DNA from: Actinomycetota bacterium
GTDB taxonomy: Bacteria; Actinomycetota; AC-67
Assembly: GCA_005883175.1 (NCBI GenBank)
Contig: VAYV01000233.1
Coordinates: 1 to 7,087, forward strand
Direction of reading: 5' to 3'
DNA length: 7,087 bases
Every line of letters begins with the position of its first letter. Position 1 is the stretch's first letter. A program made the translations under genes and the position numbers. This document shows, piece after piece, positions 1 to 5,859 of the stretch. Under the pieces are notes generated by a model. The model was not told the origin of the DNA and ran no database searches. It worked only from the letters and a program-made list of their open reading frames with translations.

Positions 1-540
1 CGGCTCCGGCTCGTCGCCCGGTGAAAGGTTCATGTTCTTCACGCGTCCAAGCGTGTGGAAGGACTGAAGCAGAGGGATCCGCCACCGTTCAGCCGCAAGA
101 CGCCCGACCCGGCCGGAGAGCCAGTAGTGGCTGTGAACAGCGTCGTAGATCGGCGACGCGATGCCGAGTGACGCGGCCTCGTTCGACTCGAACCGAAGCA
201 ACGAGTAGAGGAACTCGCACACGTGCTCATCAAGCTCTTCTTTCGGAACGGGGCGATCCGGTCCCGCGATCAGGTGGATAACGCGCACGCCCGGATCGAC
301 CTCGCGGACGAGCTCCCCTTTCCCCGACCACCGCGTGAAGATGTCGACTGCAACGCCCATCTCCGCCAGTCGCCGTGCGACCGACCGCACGTAGACGTTC
401 ATCCCTCCCGAATCCCCCATGCCCGGCTGGTCCAACGGACACGTGTGCACGGAGAGCAGCGCGACCCTCGAAACCGAGGTGATCGGCGAGGCGGCCGACA
501 ACAGGCGGGACGCGGTCGGTGACTCAAGACGTTCCTGCAT
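1..540 (-). CDS. mshA: D-inositol-3-phosphate glycosyltransferase MshA, N-terminal 180 codons (runs off left edge)
   Basis: MshA is the GT4-family enzyme that transfers GlcNAc from UDP-GlcNAc to 1D-myo-inositol-3-phosphate, the first committed step of mycothiol synthesis in the actinobacterial cytosol. The reading frame is open from the ATG at 540 to base 1. After about 24 extra residues it shows VALLSVHTCPLDQPG (26-40), then GDSGGMNVYV (42-51), the glycine-rich loop that contacts the donor in this family. HSHYWLSGRVG (136-146) and FHTLGRVKN (161-169) are also hallmarks of MshA rather than of general GT4 enzymes. The visible part covers most of the N-terminal Rossmann domain; the UDP-binding C-terminal domain lies outside the window. 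The start is supported by AGAAGGG six bases before the ATG, and the nearest upstream in-frame codon of note is the TAA ending the preceding gene, 57 bp away. It is probably co-transcribed with that acyltransferase gene. Confidence 0.93.
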   Translation of the reverse strand, partial: MQERLESPTASRLLSAASPITSVSRVALLSVHTCPLDQPGMGDSGGMNVYVRSVARRLAEMGVAVDIFTRWSGKGELVREVDPGVRVIHLIAGPDRPVPKEELDEHVCEFLYSLLRFESNEAASLGIASPIYDAVHSHYWLSGRVGRLAAERWRIPLLQSFHTLGRVKNMNLSPGDEPEP

Positions 541-597
541 TCGATCCCTTCTCCGGCTGCGGATACGAACGCCGGCGGGGCCGCAACCCTTCCCGCG

Positions 598-1590
598 TTA
601 TGCCCGGTCCACCTTCAGCTCTATCAAAGGCACGTCGACCGCGCCGAACCTGTACTTATAGGGCTCGTCACCACGAAGCATGTCGAAAACCTCACAGCCT
701 TTCTCGGCCGCGAGCCGGATGGTTTCGCTCATCAGAACCATCCCCGGTGCGAGCTCGCCTTCGGTGTGATCGTACGCGGAGTTGTAGACGCTCCAGGTCT
801 CTTTCGCCGCGAATGAGAACATCCCCGCAAGGGCTTTCCCTTCACGTTCGAGCAAAGTTAAGCGGAGCCACCCTTCTTGCTCGAAGGCGAGCGCGATTTG
901 CGTGAAGAGGACGGCAACGTCCTCGTGCATGAACCGGCCCTTAGGCCCGGTGGACGACCGGTGCATCTCGTAGAAGCGCTCGAGGTCGGCCTCGAGCCTG
1001 GAGCGATCGGAAAGGCGGATCGTGTAGGGCCCGCCCTCTCGCTCGAGCCGCCTGGCTTTCCGCTTGATCTCGTGCCGGCTCTTGCTGTCCAACGACGCAA
1101 GATATTGCTCGTATGTTCCCAGGGGTGCGATCCGCGGGCAGACATCCTGCTGGACTTCCTCGACGGCGTGTCCGGCTGCTTTGGCTGCGCGCGCGAGCGC
1201 TTCGGGCCATCCCGAATCGTGCGTGAGTCCGAACAGCTCCGCGCGCGACCACTTCAGCTCCTCGACGGCGGCGATGAAGGCAGAGGCAACTGCGTCCCGG
1301 TCGGCGACGTCGGAGATGGGACCCAAGTAGTCCGTCACCTCTTTGTTCCCGAGAAAACGAAGCGTGCCGTCGAGGTCGACGGTCGCCGTCGCAAGACCGA
1401 CAAGCGACCCGCCGCGCTTCATCTCGATAACGGCAAGCGTTTGGTCGGCGCCGAGCTCCGTCTCCCACGCGGCGCGCGCATACTGCGGGGTTTGGAACAG
1501 GCTCGCGGTGGGATCCTTCCGCCACAAGGTGAGCCATTCGCCGGAAAGATCGGTGAGCGCGGCGTCGTCCCGACGGACGCTTACCTCCAT
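598..1590 (-). CDS. FemAB/BioF2-like GNAT-fold acyltransferase (CelD/BcsL type)
   Basis: The 330-residue protein belongs to the GNAT-type BioF2-like/FemAB-related family (often labelled CelD/BcsL). Its acyl donor and acceptor cannot be read from sequence. Characteristic segments are SLFQTPQY (30-37), a basic helix with SKSRHEIKRKARRLERE in the middle of the protein, and FDMLRGDEPYKYRFGA (302-317) near the C-terminus, a signature of this family. There is no signal peptide or membrane segment, so it should be cytosolic. The ATG at 1590 has no Shine-Dalgarno; TACGCT lies 8 bases upstream and could be a -10 box, which would give a very short or absent leader. Its promoter must lie in the 64 bp after the previous gene, next to that gene's terminator. 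mshA follows 57 bp downstream on the same strand, so a role in thiol or cell-envelope metabolism is possible but inferred only from position. Confidence 0.85.
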   Translation of the reverse strand: MEVSVRRDDAALTDLSGEWLTLWRKDPTASLFQTPQYARAAWETELGADQTLAVIEMKRGGSLVGLATATVDLDGTLRFLGNKEVTDYLGPISDVADRDAVASAFIAAVEELKWSRAELFGLTHDSGWPEALARAAKAAGHAVEEVQQDVCPRIAPLGTYEQYLASLDSKSRHEIKRKARRLEREGGPYTIRLSDRSRLEADLERFYEMHRSSTGPKGRFMHEDVAVLFTQIALAFEQEGWLRLTLLEREGKALAGMFSFAAKETWSVYNSAYDHTEGELAPGMVLMSETIRLAAEKGCEVFDMLRGDEPYKYRFGAVDVPLIELKVDRA

Positions 1591-1610
1591 GGCGTCGAAG
1601 CGTAGCAGCG

Positions 1611-1638
1611 AAAAGCCCGGCGTCGCCGCCGGGCTCTT
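1611..1638 (-). terminator. intrinsic terminator of the HbhA-like gene
   Basis: A perfect 9-bp stem (AGCCCGGCG at 1614-1622 pairing with CGCCGGGCT at 1627-1635) closes a 4-base loop. On the minus strand it is followed at once by a short T run (TTT after the stem's last T). It starts about 20 bases after the stop codon at 1655-1657. The T tract is short but the GC stem is strong. It separates the HbhA-like gene from the acyltransferase/mshA pair. Confidence 0.85.
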
Positions 1639-1654
1639 CGGTGCGGTCGTGTGA

Positions 1655-2152
1655 TCAGCTTGCCTGCTCGGACGTCACTTTGTCGACGGCCGAAGAGACG
1701 GCTTCGATGTTCGCTTCTGCTGCCTTCCGAACCGACGTCGCCGCCGCCTTGATCCGTGCGCGCGCGGATTTCGTCTGAGCGGCTGCACGCTTCGAAGGCG
1801 CCGACTTGCGCACCTTCGTCACGAGCTTCTCGCCTCGCTTCGAAAGGTCCGTGTACGTCTTCGACGCCCGCTTCGTCAGCTTCGACACGCGCTTCTGCGT
1901 CGTGCCGGTGAGCTTCTTGGAGCGGTCCACGAGCTCGCTCGCGCGCTGCGGCACGGACGTTCCGAGCGACTGGATCTGCTTCGGTAGGTCGCGGATGTCG
2001 ACCTTCGAATTGATCGACTTCAGCGTGCCGGGCAACGTCGTCACGCGCTGCGGCAGCTCGCGGGCCTTCTCCAATGCTGTGGTTCCGACACCGATCGCTG
2101 CGTACAGCGGCTTCGTCGCTTGCTTGGTTACTTTCTTCGTCGTTGTGCTCAT
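1655..2152 (-). CDS. HbhA-like Lys/Ala-rich helical protein
   Basis: The 165-residue protein is basic and almost wholly predicted helical. Its N-terminus (KPLYAAIGVGTTALEKAREL, 14-33) resembles the start of mycobacterial heparin-binding haemagglutinin (KAPLLAALGAADLAL...), and the middle segment YTDLSKRGEKLVTKVR matches the HbhA pattern YNELVERGEAALERLR. The second half is rich in Lys, Arg and Ala, as in HbhA and histone-H1-like tails, which suggests binding to a polyanion (glycan, teichoic acid or DNA). It has no signal peptide; HbhA also lacks one. The start is secure because AAGGGAGGTG lies 8 bases before the ATG. The upstream neighbour is an XRE regulator, an arrangement like Rv0474-hbhA in Mycobacterium tuberculosis. 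A strong terminator follows. The family link is clear from pattern; adhesin function in this organism is not established. Confidence 0.75.
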   Translation of the reverse strand: MSTTTKKVTKQATKPLYAAIGVGTTALEKARELPQRVTTLPGTLKSINSKVDIRDLPKQIQSLGTSVPQRASELVDRSKKLTGTTQKRVSKLTKRASKTYTDLSKRGEKLVTKVRKSAPSKRAAAQTKSARARIKAAATSVRKAAEANIEAVSSAVDKVTSEQAS

Positions 2153-2159
2153 CGTGTTG

Positions 2160-2169
2160 CACCTCCCTT
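2160..2169 (-). promoter_or_regulatory. strong Shine-Dalgarno of the HbhA-like gene
   Basis: AAGGGAGGTG on the minus strand holds a full GGAGGT core 8 bases before the ATG at 2152. It is the strongest ribosome-binding site in the window and contrasts with the leaderless-looking starts nearby. It implies that the HbhA-like protein is made in quantity. Confidence 0.85.
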
Positions 2170-2275
2170 CAGCAAACTCCGTACGTTGTCGGCGGGAGGA
2201 CGAAGGGGAGCCAGCCGGGTGAGGGCTGCGAGAGCCTGCAATCTCCGTCCCCCCGCCTTGGTCTTCATCACCGTG

Positions 2276-2863
2276 TCACTTCTTCTTTTTCTTCTTGGGG
2301 TTCCTGGTTTTGGTCTTGCCGGGAGCGGCGGCCGTCTTGGCCTGCGCGCGTGGCTTCGCCTTCGGCTTGGCGCTCGCGGCGCGTTTCGGCGCGGCCGCCT
2401 TTTCCTGACCCGACTTCTCTTGACGAAGCGCGGCTACCTTGCGCGCGGTCTGCGCCGGCATGGGAGCACCTTTGCCTTGCAGCTCGTTCTCGTGCCGGAA
2501 GCTCTGATAGATCTCGATCAACACCTGCTTCTGCTTGTCCGAGATCGTGAGGTCGCGAAGCAACGACGTCACGGGGTCGGTCGGATCGTCGCGCTCCTCG
2601 AGGATGCCGGCCTTGACGTAGAGGGTCTCGGCAGAGATCCGAAGTGCTGTCGCGATCGCTTAGAGGATCTCGGCCGATGGACGCCGCATGCCGCGCTCTA
2701 TCTGCGAGAGATACGGGTTCGACACGCCGGCCATGTTCGAAAGCTTGCGCAAGGACAGCCGAGCGTTCCGGCGCTGGTCACGGATGAAGTTACCCAGGTC
2801 GTGAACCTTGCCGAGCGCCATGTCCACGGGTGCCCTCACCGCTTCTTTCAGATCGCTGTTCAC
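2276..2863 (-). pseudogene. XRE-family transcriptional regulator with Lys-rich tail, interrupted by in-frame TAA at codon 68
   Basis: Read through one stop codon, this is a 195-residue regulator like Rv0474, the neighbour of hbhA in M. tuberculosis. Residues 22-67 form the helix-turn-helix (GNFIRDQRRNARLSLRKL, then AGVSNPYLSQIERG with RRPSAEIL). The frame then hits TAA at 2662-2660 and continues without any shift into AIATALRISAETLYVKAGIL, the expected end of the HTH domain, and into a C-terminal domain (LTISDKQKQVLIEIYQSFRHENE) typical of this subfamily. The last 50 residues are a Lys/Ala/Pro-rich tail ending in six lysines. One base change (AAA, CAA or GAA to TAA) would explain the break. 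The GTG at 2863 is chosen because a good promoter lies exactly where a leaderless start needs it. An internal GTG at 2572 could in principle start the tail alone, but without the HTH. It may be a true nonsense mutation or a base-call error. Confidence 0.85.
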
Positions 2864-2869
2864 GCCTCG

Positions 2870-2898
2870 ACTGTACGACCCGCCCCGCCGGTTCGCAA
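2870..2898 (-). promoter_or_regulatory. leaderless promoter of the XRE regulator
   Basis: TTGCGA at 2898-2893, a 17-base spacer and TACAGT at 2875-2870 match a housekeeping actinobacterial promoter. The GTG start begins six bases after the -10 box, which is where transcription should begin, so the mRNA would have no leader. The intact-looking promoter suggests that the downstream break is recent or a sequencing error. Confidence 0.6.
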
Positions 2899-2916
2899 AC
2901 TCTAGCAAGCAGGTTG

Positions 2917-2937
2917 GGAAGCGCAGCAAGCACTTCC
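2917..2937 (-). terminator. possible hairpin terminator after the asparaginase gene
   Basis: An 8-bp inverted repeat (GGAAGTGC / GCGCTTCC on the minus strand, with one G-U pair) surrounds a 5-base loop, about 20 bases after the asparaginase stop and just before the XRE promoter. No T run follows, so it is a weak or Rho-assisted terminator at best. Confidence 0.4.
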
Positions 2938-2956
2938 TGGAAGGTGGGAAAACCCG

Positions 2957-3880
2957 TCAGGCGCGCGCGAGCGTTCCGTGCGCTCGGAGGACCCCGACCT
3001 CCTCGCCGCCGCCCAACACCGGCGGTTCGCGATGCCGCGGCAACAGGTCGTCGCCGACAAGGCCGAGCTGCGCGAGGACGGAAAGGACGGCCGGGCCGCG
3101 CGCGCGCGCAGCGCCGTCTCGCGTCTTCAAAGTGATGCCGAGTCCGGCAACCGATAGGCATGCGAGCCCCTCGGCGCCGCTCTTGATCAACACGTCCGGC
3201 GCTGCGGTCATCAGGTCGGTGTCCAGGCGGTCGGTGCCCCCGACGAGGAACGGATGCGCGCGCATCGCCTCGGCTTCTGGTCCGCCCTCGACGGTGAGCA
3301 GCCCGCGCGCCAGCGCCTGCAGCGGGGCGACGACCGTGGGGACCCCGCACCCGTCGACGAGCGTCGCCTGGGTATCTCCCACAACCGACCCGATAAGCGC
3401 AGCAACGGCCCGCTGCAACGGATGGTCGGCATCGCGGTACGTATCGAGCGGCCATCCCGCCGCTTGGCACGCGGCCACCATGGCCGCGTGCTTCCCCGAG
3501 CAGTTGTGAAAGACCGGCGCGCGCTCCCGGATCCCCATCACCGCGGGCAGATACAACGGCACGTCGGCCGGACACTGAAGAGCGCTCTCGTCCAGCCCGG
3601 ACTGGGACAAGATCGCGCGCACCGCCGCGACGTGCTCGGGCTCGCCGTTATGCGAGGCGCACGCGATCGCGACGGCGAGGGAGTCGGGCGGCCTCCAGCC
3701 GGCCTCGATCGAGACGCGCGCTTGCAACGGTTTCGCCGACGAGCGATACGCTGCCGGCTGCTCGGGATCGCCCGCCCACGCCACGAGCCGGCCGGCCGGA
3801 TCGATCACTGCGACATCCACGAGGTGGAAGCTCTCGCGAACGCCCGATCGAACGACCTCGACGACGAGCGGCTCGGCCAT
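2957..3880 (-). CDS. AsnaseII-family L-asparaginase (Rhizobium etli type)
   Basis: The 307-residue protein matches the AsnaseII family, which hydrolyses L-asparagine to aspartate and ammonia in the cytosol and is unrelated to the E. coli type I/II enzymes. The key elements are in order: SSAK (47-50), the Ser-x-x-Lys that gives the serine-lysine catalytic pair; ACASHNGE (73-80), carrying the second conserved Ser; HNCSGKH (125-131) and DGCGVP (176-181), whose Cys127, Lys130 and Cys178 correspond to the metal-binding site described in R. etli ReAV; and KSGAEG (233-238), with the second catalytic-region Lys. No signal peptide is seen. Length is normal for the family. The ATG at 3880 shares one base with the stop codon of the upstream phosphoesterase (TGATG), so translation is probably coupled. 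Because of the lesion in that gene, an uninterrupted frame extends upstream of this ATG to 4528; this is accidental and not a fusion. Confidence 0.88.
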   Translation of the reverse strand: MAEPLVVEVVRSGVRESFHLVDVAVIDPAGRLVAWAGDPEQPAAYRSSAKPLQARVSIEAGWRPPDSLAVAIACASHNGEPEHVAAVRAILSQSGLDESALQCPADVPLYLPAVMGIRERAPVFHNCSGKHAAMVAACQAAGWPLDTYRDADHPLQRAVAALIGSVVGDTQATLVDGCGVPTVVAPLQALARGLLTVEGGPEAEAMRAHPFLVGGTDRLDTDLMTAAPDVLIKSGAEGLACLSVAGLGITLKTRDGAARARGPAVLSVLAQLGLVGDDLLPRHREPPVLGGGEEVGVLRAHGTLARA

Positions 3881-4528
3881 CAGCGGCCGAACGCGAGCCG
3901 ATCGGCCAGCGCGACGGGGAGCCCCGCGTCGCGGATCTTCGCGGCCGCCGTTTCGATCTCGTACGGGACGCGATGCACCACTGCCGAACCCTCGTCCGAG
4001 TCCACGATCATCATGGAGGCGCGCGGGTCGCCGTCGCGGGGCTGTCCCACGCTGCCCGGGTTGAGCATGAACCGCTTGCTCCCGTTCGATGCCAGCGAGA
4101 CCGGATCGCCGTCGCGCATAGCGAACCCATCGATGCGGCCGCCTTCCTCGACGAAGAGCGTCGGCAGGTGCGTATGACCGAAGAAGCAGCGCGCGAACTC
4201 CGCCGCACCGAAGCTGGCGCGCGCGGCCTCCACGTTCAACACGTATTCGGCCGCCGGGTCGACGACCGACCCGTGCACGAGCAGCCCTTCGGCCGCGTCC
4301 CCGCGCGGCTCGAGCTTCGAAAGGAATGGCGAGGTCGTGGTTCCCTGCGATGCACACCGCGGAGGGCTGCTCGGCTAGACGAGCAACGACTGCGTCCGGA
4401 TCCGCGCCGTAGCCGACGATGTCGCCCAACACGTACGTCGCGCCGACGCGGGCTTCGGCTGCGCGCGCGAGCACCCGGTCCAGCGCTTCGAGGTTCGAAT
4501 GGATGTCGGAGATAACGGCGATGCGCAC
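3880..4528 (-). pseudogene. calcineurin-like metallophosphoesterase, broken by internal deletion and frameshift
   Basis: This belongs to the small calcineurin-like phosphoesterases with a two-metal centre (YfcE-like). The first frame, from GTG 4528, gives RIAVISDIHSNLEAL (D8, H10), GDIVGYGADP (D36) and AGNHDLA (N63, H64). The family then continues in a different frame: FLSKLEPRGD, LLVHGSVVDPAAEYVL, CFFGHTHLPTLF and MLNPGSVGQPRDGDPRASM, ending at TGA 3882-3880. All metal-binding motifs are present, but they are split across two frames at about 4320-4331. The stretch normally lying between NHDLA and FL..LEPR, about 30 residues in relatives known to me, is missing. The frames can be reconciled only if 3n+2 bases were lost, roughly 90 bp. 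The gene begins 22 bp after the HD-GYP stop and overlaps the asparaginase start by one base. The natural substrate is unknown. The lesion could be a real deletion or an assembly collapse. Confidence 0.82.
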
Positions 4529-4540
4529 GCAGCAATGCTA
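4529..4540 (-). promoter_or_regulatory. -10 box for a leaderless phosphoesterase start
   Basis: TAGCAT at 4540-4535 is followed by six bases and then GTG at 4528, with no Shine-Dalgarno. The same hexamer and spacing occur before the rsiG-like gene. No convincing -35 is seen at 17-18 bases, so the site may be weak. It would let the phosphoesterase and asparaginase be transcribed apart from the HD-GYP gene. Confidence 0.4.
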
Positions 4541-4550
4541 GCCGCGCGAC

Positions 4551-5348
4551 TCAGTCGACGTCGGTCGTCCCGTGTGCGATCGGCCAGGCCCCGCTCCGCT
4601 CGCGGCACAGCGCGGCGAACGCTTCTGCGATGGCGGGGTCGAGCTGCGTGCCGCCCGCCGCCAGGATCTCGTGGACGGCTTCGTCGACCGAAAGAGCGCG
4701 CCGGTACGGGCGGTCGGAGGTCATCGCGTCGAACGTGTCGACGACGGAGAAGATCCGCGCTGCGAGCGGGATCTCCTCGCCCTTCAGGCCGCGGGGATAT
4801 CCCTTGCCGTCCCAGCGCTCGTGGTGACACTCCACGATCGGGATGGCGCGCTGCAAGAAGCGGATCGGCCCGAGCATCTGGCCGCCGAGGATCGGATGGG
4901 TCTGCATGACCTCCCACTCCTCGCGCGTCAGCGGGCTCGGTTTCCGAAGGATGTGGTCGGGGATCCCAACCTTGCCGATGTCGTGGAGCAGGAATCCGTA
5001 GCGGAAGACACGGTCGTCGGCCAACTCGGGCTTAACGCGTTGTGCGAGTGCGACGGCGTAGTCGTGCGCGCGCGACAGGTGCGATCGTGTGTGCGCATCT
5101 CGAGCCTCGACGACGAACGCCAGCGTCTTCACCGTTGCGAAATAAGACTCTTCGAGCTCGTGCAGCGTGTGTTCGAGCTCTTCCGCTCGCGCGCGCTCCT
5201 TGTGGTAGATCCGGTTCAAGTCGCGCGCGAATGCGAGTAGCTGGTCGCGCACGCCCGCCTCATCGAGGACGGGCAGAGACTCCTCGTCCGGCATCGACAG
5301 CACCGTAGCGGTTCGTTCCTCCGAACGCACCGGCCTAAGCTGCCCCAT
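4551..5348 (-). CDS. HD-GYP domain c-di-GMP phosphodiesterase
   Basis: The 265-residue cytosolic protein hydrolyses cyclic di-GMP, by family. Residues 30-65 form a likely coiled coil (HKERARAEELEHTLHELEE), followed by the HD-GYP domain from about residue 70. The signature residues are visible: HDIGKVGIPD (122-131), QTHP (H151), CHHERWDGKGYPRGLKG (174-190, containing the GYP triplet) and VVDTFDAMTSDRPYR. All the metal-ligand positions usually required look intact, so it should be catalytic. It has no receiver domain of its own; the response regulator encoded just upstream, with which it overlaps by 14 bp, probably supplies that function, together making a split RpfG-like unit. The ATG at 5348 is preferred because GGGGG lies 8 bases upstream inside the regulator gene and the overlap fits coupled translation. 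ATG 5381 and ATG 5294 are alternatives with poorer ribosome sites. Confidence 0.9.
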   Translation of the reverse strand: MGQLRPVRSEERTATVLSMPDEESLPVLDEAGVRDQLLAFARDLNRIYHKERARAEELEHTLHELEESYFATVKTLAFVVEARDAHTRSHLSRAHDYAVALAQRVKPELADDRVFRYGFLLHDIGKVGIPDHILRKPSPLTREEWEVMQTHPILGGQMLGPIRFLQRAIPIVECHHERWDGKGYPRGLKGEEIPLAARIFSVVDTFDAMTSDRPYRRALSVDEAVHEILAAGGTQLDPAIAEAFAALCRERSGAWPIAHGTTDVD

Positions 5349-5721
5349 GCCGTGCCCCCATGACCGTTTCGATGAGATCAAGCGGGCTGAACGGCTTCGT
5401 GAAGAATGCGTCCGCGCCGGCTCGGAAAGCCTCGTCGCGTGCGGTCGGCGTGCTTTTCGCGGTCAAGATGACGATGCGCGTCGAGACGAAGGAAGGGTCG
5501 GCGCGGAGCGCGCGGCACACCTCGAAGCCGTCGAGGCCGGGCATCATCACGTCGAGAACGACGACGTCCGGCGGACGAACCGCGGCGATCGCAAGCGCGT
5601 CGTGGCCGTCGACGGCTTCGTCGAGGTCGAAGCTCGCGTCGTGGAGCACCGCACTGAGGAGATTGCGGACCAAAGGGTCGTCATCGACCACGAGTACCCG
5701 CATGCGGTTTTTCTTCGCCAT
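5335..5721 (-). CDS. single-domain (CheY-like) response regulator
   Basis: The 128-residue protein is a stand-alone receiver domain with no output domain. From the ATG at 5721 it shows the acidic pocket VDDD (13-15), the phospho-acceptor Asp57 in VVVLDVMMPGLDGFEV, the switch Thr87 in ILTAK, and Lys109 in FFTKPF, so it should accept phosphate from a histidine kinase. No kinase gene lies in the window. Its last codons overlap the start of the HD-GYP gene, which argues that phosphorylation controls that phosphodiesterase through protein contact. A GTG two codons upstream (5727) is an equally possible start, and ATG 5703 would remove only the basic lead-in. No start has a strong Shine-Dalgarno. 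Confidence 0.92.
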   Translation of the reverse strand: MAKKNRMRVLVVDDDPLVRNLLSAVLHDASFDLDEAVDGHDALAIAAVRPPDVVVLDVMMPGLDGFEVCRALRADPSFVSTRIVILTAKSTPTARDEAFRAGADAFFTKPFSPLDLIETVMGARHGAA

Positions 5722-5776
5722 CGTCACGTCCGGCTCATGGAGATTGATTGAGTATCGGGTGCCGGATGAGGACCCG

Positions 5777-5806
5777 TCTATAGTCCTCTTGGACCCTCAA
5801 GGTCAC
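5777..5806 (-). promoter_or_regulatory. candidate promoter of the response regulator/HD-GYP pair
   Basis: GTGACC at 5806-5801, an 18-base spacer and TATAGA at 5782-5777 each match four of six consensus bases. Transcription would begin near 5770, giving a leader of about 45-50 bases. The site lies between the rsiG-like stop and the regulator start, with tandem repeats directly upstream. Confidence 0.4.
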
Positions 5807-5814
5807 CCCCGAGG

Positions 5815-5834
5815 GCTAGAAGTCTCGCTAGAAG
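5815..5834 (-). repeat. tandem 8-bp direct repeat upstream of the candidate regulator promoter
   Basis: CTTCTAGC occurs twice on the minus strand (5834-5827 and 5822-5815) with a 4-base spacer, a 12-base period. The nearer copy ends eight bases before the putative -35 at 5806. Tandem repeats with about one helical turn of spacing in this position are typical of activator-binding sites; which protein would bind is unknown. Confidence 0.5.
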
Positions 5835-5859
5835 ACGTGGAGCCTCTCGGGGCGGGCGA

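Noticed and set aside
877..1605. Long plus-strand open frame opposite the acyltransferase gene (242 codons)
   Set aside because: Its composition is that of an antisense shadow in GC-rich DNA, and the opposite strand encodes a recognisable family over the same bases. The same applies to the long plus-strand frames at 2120-2905, 3254-4177, 4572-5240 and 5902-6543.
2957..4528. A single 523-residue phosphoesterase-asparaginase fusion protein
   Set aside because: The stretch between NHDLA and the asparaginase Met has no family similarity in that frame, being only Arg-rich out-of-frame sequence, while the true phosphoesterase C-terminus lies in another frame and ends exactly at the asparaginase ATG.
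5744..5785. WhiG/FliA-type promoter (TAAA-N15-GCCGATAA) before the response regulator
   Set aside because: CCCGATAC resembles the -10 box, but the best -35 candidate TAGA is at 17 rather than 15 bases. The match is too weak to claim that the RsiG-controlled sigma drives this gene.
5791..5815. Terminator after the rsiG-like gene (CCCTC...GAGGG)
   Set aside because: The stem is only 5 bp with a 12-base loop, has no T run, and overlaps the candidate -35 of the next gene.
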